This document shows, piece by piece, positions 27,962-38,539 of a DNA stretch of 64,000 nucleotides; position 1 is the first letter of the stretch, and every line of letters starts with the position of its first letter. The notes beneath the pieces are model-generated. The model worked only from the letters and a program-made list of their open reading frames with translations. It was not told where the DNA came from and did no database searches. This DNA is from Mycolicibacterium iranicum. Its GTDB lineage: Bacteria > Actinomycetota > Actinomycetes > Mycobacteriales > Mycobacteriaceae. Both the position numbers and the translations under genes were made by a program. The stretch lies in assembly GCF_014190915.1 (NCBI RefSeq), contig NZ_JACHVU010000003.1, positions 124,001 to 188,000 of the forward strand, in the 5' to 3' direction.

Positions 27962-30208
27962 ATGTCTGTCGTTGAAATTGAAGACGGTGTGTACGAAGCC
28001 ACCGCCGTGATCGACAACGGGAGCTTCGGCACCCGCACCATCCGATTCGAGACCGGCCGGCTGGCCCAGCAGGCCGCCGGCGCCGTCGTCGCCTACCTCG
28101 ATGACGAGACCATGCTGCTGAGCGCGACCACCGCCAGCAAGCAGCCCAAGGACCACTTCGACTTCTTCCCCCTGACGATCGACGTCGAGGAGCGGATGTA
28201 CGCCGCGGGACGTATCCCCGGCTCGTTCTTCCGCCGCGAGGGCCGCCCCTCCACCGACGCGATCCTGACCTGCCGCCTGATCGACCGGCCGCTGCGCCCG
28301 TCCTTCGTCAGCGGTCTGCGCAACGAGATCCAGGTCGTGGTCACGGTCCTGAGCCTGGACCCCAAGGACCTGTACGACGTGCTGGCCATCAACGCCGCGT
28401 CGGCGTCCACCCAGATCTCCGGCCTGCCGTTCTCCGGCCCGGTGGGCGGCGTGCGCGTCGCGCTGATCGACGGCCAGTGGGTCGCGTTCCCCACCGTCGA
28501 GCAGCTCGAAGGTGCGGTGTTCGACATGGTCGTCGCCGGCCGGAAGACCGATGACGATGTGGCCATCATGATGGTCGAAGCCGAGGCGACCGACAAGGTC
28601 ATCGAGCTCGTCGCCGGTGGCGCGGGCGCCCCGACCGAAGCCGTCGTGGCCGAGGGCCTCGAAGCCGCCAAGCCGTTCATCGCAGCGCTGTGCGAAGCCC
28701 AGGCCGCGCTGGCCGGTGCGGCCGGCAAGGAGACCGCCGACTACCCGGTGTTCCCCGACTACCAGGAGGACGTCTACTACTCGGTGGCCTCGGTGGCCAC
28801 CGACGCGCTGTCCGAGGCGCTGACGATCGCGGGCAAGAACGAGCGCAACGACCGCACCGACGAGATCAAGGTCGAGGTGCTGCAGCGGCTCGCCGAGCAG
28901 TACGCGGGCCGGGAGAAAGAGGTCGGCGCCGCGTTCCGCTCGCTGACCAAAAAGCTTGTGCGCCAGCGCATCCTGACTGATCACTTCCGCATCGACGGCC
29001 GTGGCGTCACCGACATCCGCGCGCTGTCGGCCGAGGTCGCGGTCATCCCGCGGGCGCACGGCAGCGCCCTGTTCGAGCGCGGCGAGACCCAGATCATGGG
29101 TGTCACCACGCTGGACATGGTCAAGATGGCCCAGCAGATCGACTCGCTCGGGCCCGAGACCTCCAAGCGCTACATGCACCACTACAACTTCCCGCCGTAC
29201 TCGACCGGTGAGACCGGCCGCGTCGGCTCGCCCAAGCGCCGCGAGATCGGCCACGGCGCACTCGCCGAGCGGGCGCTGATGCCGGTGCTGCCGAGCGTCG
29301 AGGAGTTCCCGTACGCCATCCGCCAGGTCTCGGAAGCGTTGGGCTCCAACGGTTCCACCTCGATGGGCTCGGTGTGCGCCTCCACCCTGTCGCTGCTGAA
29401 CGCCGGTGTGCCGCTGAAGGCCCCGGTCGCCGGCATCGCGATGGGCCTGGTGTCCGACGAGGTCGACGGCGAACGTCGCTTCGTCACGCTGACCGACATC
29501 CTCGGCGCCGAGGACGCTTTCGGCGACATGGACTTCAAGTGTGCGGGCACCAAGGACTTCGTCACCGCGCTGCAGCTCGACACCAAGCTCGACGGAATCC
29601 CGTCGCCGGTGCTGGCCGCCGCGCTCGCGCAGGCCAAGGACGCCCGGATCACGATCCTCGAGGTGATGGCCGAGGCCATCGACGCCCCCGACGAGATGAG
29701 CCCGTACGCACCGCGCATCACCACGATCAAGGTTCCGGTCGACAAGATCGGCGAGGTCATCGGGCCCAAGGGCAAGATGATCAACTCGATCACCGAGGAG
29801 ACCGGCGCGTCGATCTCCATCGAGGACGACGGCACCGTGTTCGTCGGCGCCTCCAACGGCGAGGCCGCGCAGGCCGCGATCGACAAGATCAACGCGATCG
29901 CCAACCCGCAGCTGCCCAAGGTCGGGGAACGGTTCCTCGGCACTGTCGTCAAGACCACCGACTTCGGCGCCTTCGTGTCGCTGCTGCCGGGTCGCGACGG
30001 CCTGGTGCACATCTCGAAGCTGGGCCGAGGCAAGCGCATCAACAAGGTCGAGGATGTCGTCAAGGTCGGTGACAAGCTCCGCGTGGAGATCGCCGACATC
30101 GACAACCGCGGCAAGATCTCGCTGGTCCTCGTCGCCGAGGACGAAGTCGCAGAGGCAGCCGGCACAGAGGCACCCGCGCCCGCAGATGCCGCGGCCGCCG
30201 GCAGCTAG
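27962..30208 (+). CDS. pnp: Polynucleotide phosphorylase (GpsI)
   Basis: 3'-5' phosphorolytic exoribonuclease of the RNA degradosome. 748 residues in the usual order: two RNase PH-like domains separated by a helical domain, then a KH domain ([16 protein letters not shown], about 595) and an S1 domain ([20 protein letters not shown], about 658), with an Ala-rich tail. The first PH core shows [15 protein letters not shown] and the second [18 protein letters not shown] 27962 is preceded by the long leader described separately. A strong hairpin follows the stop. Confidence 0.97.
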   Translation: MSVVEIEDGVYEATAVIDNGSFGTRTIRFETGRLAQQAAGAVVAYLDDETMLLSATTASKQPKDHFDFFPLTIDVEERMYAAGRIPGSFFRREGRPSTDAILTCRLIDRPLRPSFVSGLRNEIQVVVTVLSLDPKDLYDVLAINAASASTQISGLPFSGPVGGVRVALIDGQWVAFPTVEQLEGAVFDMVVAGRKTDDDVAIMMVEAEATDKVIELVAGGAGAPTEAVVAEGLEAAKPFIAALCEAQAALAGAAGKETADYPVFPDYQEDVYYSVASVATDALSEALTIAGKNERNDRTDEIKVEVLQRLAEQYAGREKEVGAAFRSLTKKLVRQRILTDHFRIDGRGVTDIRALSAEVAVIPRAHGSALFERGETQIMGVTTLDMVKMAQQIDSLGPETSKRYMHHYNFPPYSTGETGRVGSPKRREIGHGALAERALMPVLPSVEEFPYAIRQVSEALGSNGSTSMGSVCASTLSLLNAGVPLKAPVAGIAMGLVSDEVDGERRFVTLTDILGAEDAFGDMDFKCAGTKDFVTALQLDTKLDGIPSPVLAAALAQAKDARITILEVMAEAIDAPDEMSPYAPRITTIKVPVDKIGEVIGPKGKMINSITEETGASISIEDDGTVFVGASNGEAAQAAIDKINAIANPQLPKVGERFLGTVVKTTDFGAFVSLLPGRDGLVHISKLGRGKRINKVEDVVKVGDKLRVEIADIDNRGKISLVLVAEDEVAEAAGTEAPAPADAAAAGS

Positions 30209-30217
30209 TTCAGGGGC

Positions 30218-30244
30218 GCTCCGCCGCGGCAAACGCGGCGGAGC
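30218..30244 (+). terminator. Hairpin between pnp and pepR
   Basis: Perfect 11-base stem, GCTCCGCCGCG (30218-30228) with CGCGGCGGAGC (30234-30244), loop GCAAA, ten bases after the pnp stop. It could terminate or attenuate transcription or stabilise the pnp 3' end. Confidence 0.65.
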
Positions 30245-30266
30245 CCTCCCTGACAAGTCCACGGCG

Positions 30267-31541
30267 GTGCGCCGCACCCAGCTGCCCGGTGGCCTGCGTG
30301 TGGTCACCGAGCACATCCCGTCGGTGCTGTCAGCATCGGTCGGGGTGTGGGTCAACGTCGGTTCGCGCGACGAAGGCCGCAGTGTGGCCGGTGCCGCGCA
30401 CTTCCTTGAGCACCTGCTGTTCAAGTCGACCCCCACCCGCACCGCCGTCGACATCGCCCAGGCGGTCGACGCCGTCGGCGGCGAACTCAACGCGTTCACC
30501 TCGCGCGAGCACACGTGCTACTACGCCTACGTGCTGGATTCGGACCTGGCGCTGGCGATCGACCTGGTCGCCGATGTCGTGCTGAACGGCCGTTGCGCGG
30601 GGGAGGACGTCGAGGTCGAGCGAGACGTCGTCCTCGAAGAGATCGCGATGCGCGACGACGACCCCGAAGACACCCTCGGCGACGTGTTCCTGTCCGCGAT
30701 GTTCGGTGACCACCCGGTGGGGCGTCCGGTCATCGGCAGCGTGGAGTCGATCTCGTCCATGACCCGAGCCCAACTGCACTCGTTCCACCAGCGCCGCTAC
30801 ACCCCCGACCGGATGGTGGTCGCGGTCGCCGGCAACGTCAACCACGACGAGGTCGTGGCCCTGGTCCGCGAACACTTCGGCCCCCACCTGGTCCGCGGCC
30901 GCACACCGGTGGCGCCGCGCAAGGGCGCGGGCAGGGTCAGCGGCCGGCCGACCCTGCAGGTGGTCAGCCGTGACGCCGAACAGACCCACCTTTCGCTCGG
31001 CGTGCGTACCCCCGGTCGGCACTGGGACCACCGGTGGGCGCTGTCGGTGCTCAACACCGCCCTCGGCGGAGGCCTGAGTTCTCGCCTCTTCCAACAGATC
31101 AGGGAGACCAGGGGCCTGGCCTACTCGGTGTACTCGACGGTCGACACCTTCGCCGACAGCGGGGCCCTGTCCATCTACGCCGGCTGCCTGCCCGAGCGTT
31201 TCGACGAGGTGGTCCGGGTGACCACCGACGTGCTGGCCGAGGTTGCGCGCGACGGCATCACCGCCGACGAGTGCCGCATCGCGAAGGGCTCGATGCGTGG
31301 CGGACTGGTGCTGGGACTGGAGGATTCCGGCTCCCGGATGAACCGCATCGGCCGTAGCGAGCTGAACTACGGACAGCACCGCACGATCGCGCACACGCTG
31401 TCGAAGATCGACAGCGTCACCCTCGACGAGGTCAATGCCGTGGCGCGACAGCTGCTCACCCGCCCGTTCGGCGCTGCGGTGCTCGGTCCGGTGCGAGGCA
31501 AGCGGTCGCTGCCGAGGGCGCTTCAAACCCTCGCGGGCTGA
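30267..31541 (+). CDS. pepR: M16 family zinc metallopeptidase PepR
   Basis: Processing-peptidase-like M16 protein that always follows pnp in mycobacteria. The inverted zinc motif HFLEH is at about residue 44 (from GTG 30267) with the distal Glu in the EVERDVVLEEIAM region. 424 residues from GTG 30267; an in-frame ATG at 30186, inside pnp, would give 451 residues and would place the 30218-30244 hairpin in the coding sequence. The tuberculosis protein is intermediate (438), so the start is open. Substrate unknown. Confidence 0.9.
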   Translation: MRRTQLPGGLRVVTEHIPSVLSASVGVWVNVGSRDEGRSVAGAAHFLEHLLFKSTPTRTAVDIAQAVDAVGGELNAFTSREHTCYYAYVLDSDLALAIDLVADVVLNGRCAGEDVEVERDVVLEEIAMRDDDPEDTLGDVFLSAMFGDHPVGRPVIGSVESISSMTRAQLHSFHQRRYTPDRMVVAVAGNVNHDEVVALVREHFGPHLVRGRTPVAPRKGAGRVSGRPTLQVVSRDAEQTHLSLGVRTPGRHWDHRWALSVLNTALGGGLSSRLFQQIRETRGLAYSVYSTVDTFADSGALSIYAGCLPERFDEVVRVTTDVLAEVARDGITADECRIAKGSMRGGLVLGLEDSGSRMNRIGRSELNYGQHRTIAHTLSKIDSVTLDEVNAVARQLLTRPFGAAVLGPVRGKRSLPRALQTLAG

Positions 31542-31545
31542 CCGG

Positions 31546-31551
31546 TAGCCT
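31546..31551 (+). promoter_or_regulatory. -10 box for the beta-lactamase gene
   Basis: TAGCCT fits TANNNT and ends eight bases before ATG 31560, suggesting a near-leaderless transcript independent of pepR. Confidence 0.4.
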
Positions 31552-31559
31552 GGCGGGCG

Positions 31560-32459
31560 ATGACGGACTTTTCCCGACGACACGTTCTGGTCGGCGGGTT
31601 GTCGCTGGTCGCGCTCGCGGCGTGCTCGCCGCAGACCGTGCTGGCCGACCCCGCCCAGCCCCTACCCCCGGCCGCGGAGCGCCTCGACGCTCTCGGCGCA
31701 CGCCACAACGCCCGAATCGGCCTCTACGCAGTCAATCTGGACACCGAGAAGAGCCTGGCCCACCGCGACGGCGAGACCTTCGCGATGTGCTCGACGTTCA
31801 AGACGTATGCGGCCGCGGCAGTGCTGCAACGAGTTCAGCAGGGCAGGCTGGCTCTGGCTGACACCGTGACCATCGCGCCGGCCGACATCCGGCCGCATTC
31901 GCCGGTGACGGAGCCCCGCGTCGGCACGGCGATGACGCTGGCCGAACTGTGCCAGGCGGCGCTGCAGCAGAGCGACAACGCCGCCGCCAACGGCCTGCTC
32001 CGGGTGCTGGGTGGCCCGCCGTCGATCACCGAGTTCGCGCGCAGCATCGGTGACGACCGCACGCGGCTCGACCGCTGGGAGGTGGAGCTCAACTCGGCGG
32101 TGCCCGGCGATCCGCGGGACACCAGCACGCCGCGGGCCCTGGGCACCGGGTACCGCACCGTTCTGACCGGCGATGTTCTGGGCCCTACGGGTCGTCAGCA
32201 GCTGGTGGACTGGATGCGGGGCAACCAGACCTCCAGCATGCGGGCCGGGCTGCCGGCCGGATACACCAGCGCGGACAAGACGGGCAGCGGCGACTACGGC
32301 ACGACCAACGATGTCGGCATCGCCTTCGGGCCGGCGGGGGAGCGGGTGCTGCTGGCGGTGATGACGCGGTCGGCCACCGACGACCCGGACGCGGCGAGCC
32401 TCCGCCCGCTGATCGGCGAGGTGGCCACCCTCGCGCTGGCCGAGCTGAGCGGTCGCTAG
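31560..32459 (+). CDS. Class A beta-lactamase, predicted Tat lipoprotein
   Basis: 299-residue serine beta-lactamase. The catalytic motif is CSTFK (Ser78, Lys81), followed by SDN in QQSDNAAAN, the omega-loop Glu in RWEVELN and the KTG triad in [10 protein letters not shown]. All key residues are present, so it should be active. The N-terminus has a twin-arginine pattern (SRRHVLVGG) and a lipobox (LAAC, Cys22), as in mycobacterial BlaC. It follows pepR, not the usual blaC neighbourhood of M. tuberculosis, so orthology to blaC is uncertain. Its stop overlaps the convergent gene by four bases. Confidence 0.92.
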   Translation: MTDFSRRHVLVGGLSLVALAACSPQTVLADPAQPLPPAAERLDALGARHNARIGLYAVNLDTEKSLAHRDGETFAMCSTFKTYAAAAVLQRVQQGRLALADTVTIAPADIRPHSPVTEPRVGTAMTLAELCQAALQQSDNAAANGLLRVLGGPPSITEFARSIGDDRTRLDRWEVELNSAVPGDPRDTSTPRALGTGYRTVLTGDVLGPTGRQQLVDWMRGNQTSSMRAGLPAGYTSADKTGSGDYGTTNDVGIAFGPAGERVLLAVMTRSATDDPDAASLRPLIGEVATLALAELSGR

Positions 32460-33013
32460 ACCAGCCTCAGCGAGTTGTCCCGCTGCAGCACAAAGAAATA
32501 CGGGGCCTTGATGCCACGAAGGTCCATCGCACCCAGGACGGTCTGGTCGTCGATCTGACGGAACACGTCGTTGATGGGCAGCTGGTCATAGATCATCGTC
32601 GCGGTGTCGACGCCCCGGAAGCGGGTCGTCCGCAGACGCGCCTTCGGTCCGCGCGCCCGCAGCGCAGGCTTCAGCGTCATGATCGGGCCCGCGAAATTCT
32701 GCTTCTTCAGCGCGGGGACTTTGGTGGCCACACCCAGTCCGGCGAACGCGAGGGCCGGGTTGAGAGGCCACAGGCCGGTGCCGTCGGCGGTGGGGAAGAG
32801 CAGGGGATCGACGGACTCGCTGTCGCGGAAGTGCTTACCCCACCATCCGCTCGCGGCCAGCATGCCGTCGAGCGGATGATCGGTCGGCAGTTCGGCGCCG
32901 TGCCAGGTGCCCAGCATGAACTCCGGTTCGACGGCGGGCCGGGAATCGAACAGCGTGAGGGCGTCGGCCGTGGTGGTCGGGGCGTCGGGAAGGACGTCGG
33001 TGAGCGCGAGCAT
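32456..33013 (-). CDS. GXWXG / DUF4334 domain protein
   Basis: 185-residue protein with an N-terminal GXWXG domain ([15 protein letters not shown]) and a C-terminal DUF4334 domain ([19 protein letters not shown]). Function unknown; often found near lipid-metabolism genes in actinobacteria. ATG 33013 is chosen; an upstream GTG 33034 lies inside a palindrome that is more likely an operator. Convergent with the beta-lactamase and divergent from the YchJ-like gene. Confidence 0.75.
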   Translation of the reverse strand: MLALTDVLPDAPTTTADALTLFDSRPAVEPEFMLGTWHGAELPTDHPLDGMLAASGWWGKHFRDSESVDPLLFPTADGTGLWPLNPALAFAGLGVATKVPALKKQNFAGPIMTLKPALRARGPKARLRTTRFRGVDTATMIYDQLPINDVFRQIDDQTVLGAMDLRGIKAPYFFVLQRDNSLRLV

Positions 33014-33026
33014 GACCGCGATATTA

Positions 33027-33042
33027 CTTGACACCCGTCAAG
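33027..33042. promoter_or_regulatory. Palindrome at the DUF4334 / ychJ divergent promoter
   Basis: Perfect inverted repeat CTTGAC-ACCC-GTCAAG. On the plus strand its left half contains TTGACA (33028-33033), which with CACTAT (33050-33055) after 16 bases makes a possible promoter for the ychJ side. Thirteen bases of the site recur upstream of the enoyl-CoA hydratase gene at 16058-16070. Confidence 0.5.
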
Positions 33043-33055
33043 TGCGGCACACTAT

Positions 33056-33140
33056 GGGCATGGCTCCGAGGAGGGTGGGCATCGTTCCGACGAGGGTAGG
33101 CATGGTTCCGACGAGGGTGAGCCTGTGTGCCGAGGAGGGT
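33056..33140 (+). repeat. Four 21-22-bp tandem repeats in the leader of the YchJ-like gene
   Basis: Units start at 33056, 33077, 33098 and 33119; the middle two differ at only two positions (GGGCATCGTTCCGACGAGGGT type). Each unit ends in GAGGGT, an SD-like sequence, and the last supplies the GAGGAGG of the downstream gene. The array reads through in one frame from ATG 33054 to TGA 33158, a 34-codon ORF of seven-residue VGMVPTR-type repeats whose stop overlaps the start of the ychJ-like gene. Confidence 0.8.
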
Positions 33141-33144
33141 GACC

Positions 33145-33519
33145 GTGCGCTCCAATGAGGTCTGCCCCTGCGGCAGCGGGACCGCCTTCGGGGCATGCTG
33201 TCTGCCCCTGCACCTGGGGGAACGGCACGCCGCCAGCGCCGAACAGCTGATGCGGTCGCGGTACAGCGCGTACGTGGTCGGCGACAGCGCCTACGTGTGG
33301 CGGACGTGGCACCCGCGTACCCGGCCTGCGGAGGTCAACGACCTGGAGGTGACCTGGCGGCGGCTGGAAATCCTGGACCGGGTGGCGGGTCAGGCCGGCG
33401 ACGACGTCGGTGAGGTGGAGTTCCGTGCACATCACCGCGTCGGGGTGCTGCACGAACGGTCGCGGTTCGAAATGCGAGCGGGGCGGTGGTTCTACGTCGA
33501 CGGTGATCTGCTCGACTGA
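33145..33519 (+). CDS. YchJ-like (UPF0225) SEC-C zinc-binding protein
   Basis: 124-residue protein with an N-terminal SEC-C type zinc motif (CPCGSGTAFGACC) and an NTF2-like domain (LMRSRYSAYVVGDSAYVWRT). Function unknown. The start is set at GTG 33145 because GAGGAGG (33132-33138) lies six bases upstream; GTG 33127 and 33139 are in frame but badly spaced. The leader is the 21-bp repeat array, and the overlapping small reading frame may influence its translation. Confidence 0.82.
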   Translation: MRSNEVCPCGSGTAFGACCLPLHLGERHAASAEQLMRSRYSAYVVGDSAYVWRTWHPRTRPAEVNDLEVTWRRLEILDRVAGQAGDDVGEVEFRAHHRVGVLHERSRFEMRAGRWFYVDGDLLD

Positions 33520-33538
33520 TCTCCATGCCGGGGTTTCA

Positions 33539-33575
33539 TCGCCCGGCCGGCATCGCGGGGACGCCGACCGGGCGA
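33539..33575. terminator. Bidirectional terminator between ychJ-like gene and ald
   Basis: Perfect 8-base outer stem TCGCCCGG (33539-33546) with CCGGGCGA (33568-33575), plus an inner CGGC/GCCG pairing, between two convergent genes. Confidence 0.65.
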
Positions 33576-33589
33576 GAGGGGGATGGTCG

Positions 33590-34705
33590 TCAGGCCAGCA
33601 GGTCGGCCGGGTCGGTGAAGGGCAGGTCGAGATCGGCGGCGACCTGCTCGGACAACAGCGCGCCCTCGTGGGTCGAGAGGCCCTTGGCCAGTGCGGCATC
33701 GCCCCGGCAGGCCTCCAGCCAGCCCTTGCCGGCCAGCTTCAGCACGTACGGCAGGGTCGCGTTGGTCAGTGCGTAGGTCGAGGTGCGGGGCACCGCGCCC
33801 GGCATGTTGGCCACGCAGTAGAAGACGGTGTCGTGCACCGGGAACGTCGGATCGTCGTGCGTCGTCGGGCGGGAGTCCTCGAAGCAGCCGCCCTGGTCGA
33901 TGGCGATGTCCACCAGCACTGCGCCCGACTTCATCGCTGCCACAGTCGAATTGGTGACAAGCTTGGGTGCCTTCGCGCCGGGGACCAGCACCGCGCCGAT
34001 CACGAGGTCGGCGCCCTTGACAGCGTCTTCGAGGTCGAGCATCGACGAATACCGCGTCTCGATGCTGCCGTTGAATTCGTTGTCGATCTTGCGCAGGGTG
34101 TTGATGTTGACGTCGAACACGTTGACGTGGGCACCCATCCCCTTGGCGATGCGCGCGGCGTTGTACCCGGCCACGCCACCGCCGATCACGACGACCTCGG
34201 CCGGGGCGACGCCGGGCACACCTCCCATGAGGACGCCGCGGCCGCCGTGGCTGCGCATCAGGTGGTAGGCGCCGACCTGTGCGGAGAGGCGTCCGGCGAC
34301 CTCGCTCATCGGGGCCAGAAGCGGCAGTGCGCCCTCGGCGGTCTGCACGGTCTCGTACGCGATCGACGTGGTGCCGGACGCCATCAGCGCATCGGTGCAC
34401 GGCGTGGACGCGGCCAGGTGCAGGTAGGTGAACAGTGTCTGGCCCTTGCGCATCTTCGCGTACTCGGGCTCGATGGGCTCTTTGACCTTGAGCAGCAGTT
34501 CGGCCTCGGCCCACACCTCGTCGGCACCGTTGATCATCTGCGCACCGGCGCGCTTGAAGTCGGCGTCCGAAATCGCGGAGCCCTCGCCGGCGCCGGCCTG
34601 GATCAGGACGTCGTGGCCACGCTGCACCAGTTCGGCGACACCGGACGGGGTGATCGCGACACGGAATTCGTTGTTCTTGATCTCGGTCGGGATGCCGACA
34701 CGCAT
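33590..34705 (-). CDS. ald: L-alanine dehydrogenase
   Basis: Reversible NAD-dependent deamination of alanine to pyruvate and ammonia; also glyoxylate amination in mycobacteria. 371 residues, the normal length. Substrate-binding Lys is in LLLKVKEP and catalytic His in YLHLAAS (about residue 96); the NAD loop is [14 protein letters not shown]. The divergent aldR gene encodes its likely activator, with 93 bases of shared control region that is unusually AT-rich for this genome. Confidence 0.96.
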   Translation of the reverse strand: MRVGIPTEIKNNEFRVAITPSGVAELVQRGHDVLIQAGAGEGSAISDADFKRAGAQMINGADEVWAEAELLLKVKEPIEPEYAKMRKGQTLFTYLHLAASTPCTDALMASGTTSIAYETVQTAEGALPLLAPMSEVAGRLSAQVGAYHLMRSHGGRGVLMGGVPGVAPAEVVVIGGGVAGYNAARIAKGMGAHVNVFDVNINTLRKIDNEFNGSIETRYSSMLDLEDAVKGADLVIGAVLVPGAKAPKLVTNSTVAAMKSGAVLVDIAIDQGGCFEDSRPTTHDDPTFPVHDTVFYCVANMPGAVPRTSTYALTNATLPYVLKLAGKGWLEACRGDAALAKGLSTHEGALLSEQVAADLDLPFTDPADLLA

Positions 34706-34798
34706 GATCGCTCCTCAATCGGGGATTTGTTCTCTCCAGTCTGAAGAAACGTCGATGAGATGGCAATCGCGACGTCAATAATTCAGTAAAGTGCGGTC

Positions 34799-35314
34799 AT
34801 GGTGGAAGATCAGTCGGAATTCGATCCCGGTCGCACGGAGCGTCCGAAGAATGTTCGGGCGGTCGCGATCGATGACGTCGACAGACGGATCCTGACCGCG
34901 CTGCACGACGATGCCCGTATGTCCAACAGCGCTCTGGCCGAACTCGTCGGCGTGGCCCCCTCGACCTGTCACGGCCGGGTGCGCCGGCTGCAGGACCTGG
35001 GTGTCATCCGGGGGTTCTACGCCGACATCGACCCCTCGGCGATCGGTCTCACCCTGCAGGCGATGATCTCGGTCAGCCTGCAGTCGAACTCACGCGGCAA
35101 GATCCGCAACTTCATCCAGACCATCCGCCGCAAACCGCAGGTGATGGATGTGTATTTCCTCGCGGGGGCCGATGACTTCATCCTGCATGTCGCCGCCCGC
35201 GACACCGACGATCTGCGCGCGTTCGTGGTGGAGAACCTCAACGCCGACGCCGATGTCGCCGGCACGCAGACCTCGCTGATCTTCGAGCATCTGCGCGGCG
35301 CCTCGCCGCTGTGA
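34799..35314 (+). CDS. aldR: Lrp/AsnC family regulator AldR
   Basis: 171-residue feast/famine regulator. After a 25-residue N-terminal extension comes the HTH (SNSALAELVGVAPSTCHGRVRRL) and the C-terminal RAM ligand-binding domain. In mycobacteria AldR controls ald in response to alanine, and the divergent arrangement with ald supports that role here. ATG 34799. Its stop is immediately next to the stop of the convergent secreted-protein gene. Confidence 0.92.
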   Translation: MVEDQSEFDPGRTERPKNVRAVAIDDVDRRILTALHDDARMSNSALAELVGVAPSTCHGRVRRLQDLGVIRGFYADIDPSAIGLTLQAMISVSLQSNSRGKIRNFIQTIRRKPQVMDVYFLAGADDFILHVAARDTDDLRAFVVENLNADADVAGTQTSLIFEHLRGASPL

Positions 35315-35698
35315 TCAGGCGGGCGTCAGCGTGACGTTGTGGAGGGCCACCGCCACGTCGCTGGGCAGGATGTCGACGAACGTCGGAGCGTTGCGCTGCG
35401 CCGGTGCGGTCGCGATGATGTTGCCCGGAAACGTTGGCGCACAGGGGAAGTTGCTGCAGCGGAACCACAGGCCGGGAGGGCTCTGGTACGGCTGCATACT
35501 GGGCGACTGGTCTACCCGATAGCGCCCCGGCGGGATGAAGGTGGTGGCCCAGCCGTCGCGTGGCTGGGTGGTGACACCGAACACCCCGTTGCTTCCGTAC
35601 GGCACCGCGTTCGCCGGAATCGCCGGCAGCGCCGAACCCATCAGCGTGCAGACGGCCGCGGCGGCGAGCATCGACGATCGCCGGAATGTGCACCTCAT
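35315..35698 (-). CDS. Secreted hypothetical protein
   Basis: 127-residue exported protein with a clear signal peptide (basic start, hydrophobic core LAAAAVCTLMGSALPA, cleavage near ANA). The mature part has two cysteines (FRCSNFPCAP) likely to form a disulfide and a segment PPGRYRVDQSPS seen in other small mycobacterial secreted proteins. Function unknown. About 120 bases separate its start from the divergent dapB. Confidence 0.72.
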   Translation of the reverse strand: MRCTFRRSSMLAAAAVCTLMGSALPAIPANAVPYGSNGVFGVTTQPRDGWATTFIPPGRYRVDQSPSMQPYQSPPGLWFRCSNFPCAPTFPGNIIATAPAQRNAPTFVDILPSDVAVALHNVTLTPA

Positions 35699-35807
35699 TT
35701 TCTGAGGCTAGACCGCACCGCGGGCCCGCGTCCCCGTCTTGGGGGAGGAGGTGTTTCAGGGTGTACCTGCCCCGGTGGCGGCGAGGAGCCCGGTGCCCGC
35801 CGACCGC

Positions 35808-37017
<1,210 letters not shown>

Positions 37018-37021
<4 letters not shown>

Positions 37022-37473
37022 GCAAGACGCTGCTGATCATCCACCACACCCCCTCTCCGCACTGTCACGAGATGTTCGACGCGGTGCTCGCGGGTGCCAC
37101 CGATCCCGACATCGAGGGCGTGGACGTTCTGCGCAGGCCGGCGCTGACCGTGTCACCGGCAGAGATGCTCGCGGCCGACGGCTATCTCCTCGGAACGCCG
37201 GTCAACCTCGGATACATCAGCGGCGCACTGAAACACGCGTTCGACAGCGCCTACTACCCGCTGCTCGATGCCACCGGGGGCCGGCCGTTCGGCGTCTACC
37301 TGCACGGCAACGAGGGCACCGAAGGCGCCGAGCGCGCCCTCGACGGGATCACCGCCGGGCTGGGGTGGGAGCGTGTCGCCGAGACCGTCGTGGTGTCCGG
37401 TAAACCGGCCAAAACCGATGTCGAACGGTGCTGGAACCTCGGCGCAACGGTCGCCGCAGCCTTGATGGCCTGA
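37018..37473 (+). CDS. Flavodoxin-like NAD(P)H:FMN oxidoreductase family protein
   Basis: 151-residue protein of the flavodoxin/NADPH-dependent FMN reductase fold. The N-terminal strand and phosphate loop read LLIIHHTPSPHCHEM, and the central strand DGYLLGTPVNLGYISGALK is typical of the family. Probable redox enzyme; partner unknown. Third gene of the dapB cluster (Rv2771c position). Confidence 0.8.
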
Positions 37474-37480
37474 TCCGACG

Positions 37481-37505
37481 CACGGGTCCGGCGCCCGGGC
37501 CCGTG
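37481..37505 (+). terminator. Hairpin after the dapB cluster
   Basis: CACGGG (37481-37486) pairs with CCCGTG (37500-37505); the 13-base loop is itself GC-rich and partly complementary. It lies eight bases after the flavodoxin-like stop. Confidence 0.5.
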
Positions 37506-37624
37506 TTCGCCTCCCGCCACACGAATCGGCCGATACCGCGGCCGCAGCGGCGCATCACTGGCACTGTCCAGGTGACGAGATCGGCTGCCGGTGGCGGATC
37601 TGCGCTCTGACTCGGAGGAAAGCC

Positions 37625-38398
37625 GTGACTGCACCAGCTGGACGTCTCCGTGGCAAGTCGGCGGTCATCACCGGGGCGGCGATGGGCATCGGCCGGGCCA
37701 CCGCCGAGGTCTTCGCACGCGAGGGAGCCCGTCTGATCGTGACGGACATACAACGCGAACCGCTGCTCGGCGTGGCCGAGGAATTACGCAGCGGCGGCGC
37801 CGACGTCGACGTCGTCGCCGGTGATGTGTCGGTCGAGGACGACGCGCGGCGGATGATCGCGGCCGCCGTCGACCGCTACGGGCGGATCGACGTGCTCGTG
37901 GCCAACGCAGGCATCATCCCGCTGGGCGACGCGACCGAGGTGACGGCTGCGGCCTGGGACGAGGTCATGGCGATCGACGGGCGAGGCATGTTCCTCACGT
38001 GCAAGTTCGCGATCGAAGCCATGGTGGCGACCGGTGGCGGCGCCATCGTGTGCCTGTCCTCGATCTCGGGACTGGCCGGCCAGAAGCGGCAGGCGGCGTA
38101 CGGGCCGGCCAAATTCGTCGCCACCGGCCTGACCAAGCACCTGGCGGTCGAGTGGGCTGACCGCGGCATCAGGGTGAACGCCGTGGCGCCGGGGACGATT
38201 CGCACCGAGCGGGTCAGCCGGCTCCCCGAGGAGCCGGGCGGCGCGGAGTACCTGGCAGACATCGAGCGCATGCACCCGATCGGTCGGCTGGGCGAACCGG
38301 GGGAGGTGGCCAACGTCATCGCCTTCCTGGCCTCCGACGAAGCGTCCTTCGTCACCGGCGCCGTGGTGCCCGTCGACGGGGGATTCCTGGCGCAGTGA
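37625..38398 (+). CDS. Short-chain dehydrogenase/reductase
   Basis: 257-residue classical SDR. Cofactor loop TGAAMGIGRA, structural NAG in VANAGIIP, catalytic Ser in LSSISG, and Tyr-Lys in YGPAK (about residues 158-162). An Asp at the end of strand 2 (VTDIQ) suggests NAD preference. Substrate unknown. GTG start with a GGAGGAAAGCC stretch upstream. Stands alone between a terminator and a small membrane-protein gene. Confidence 0.88.
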   Translation: MTAPAGRLRGKSAVITGAAMGIGRATAEVFAREGARLIVTDIQREPLLGVAEELRSGGADVDVVAGDVSVEDDARRMIAAAVDRYGRIDVLVANAGIIPLGDATEVTAAAWDEVMAIDGRGMFLTCKFAIEAMVATGGGAIVCLSSISGLAGQKRQAAYGPAKFVATGLTKHLAVEWADRGIRVNAVAPGTIRTERVSRLPEEPGGAEYLADIERMHPIGRLGEPGEVANVIAFLASDEASFVTGAVVPVDGGFLAQ

Positions 38399-38539
38399 CG
38401 TCTCGCACCGGGTCGCCGACCGGCGTGAACGGGCCGGACGGCTCGTTCAGAAGCGTAGATTGTGGACGCCCACCGGGGAGGCGATCCTGGACAACAGGCG
38501 TGAGCCCCCGATCCGAGGCCGGACGACGGAGGAAAACTC

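Noticed and set aside
27077..30514. 1145-codon open frame on the minus strand opposite rpsO and pnp
   Set aside because: It is the mirror of high-GC codon use in pnp. No start signal, no recognisable domain, and the plus strand encodes an unmistakable PNPase.
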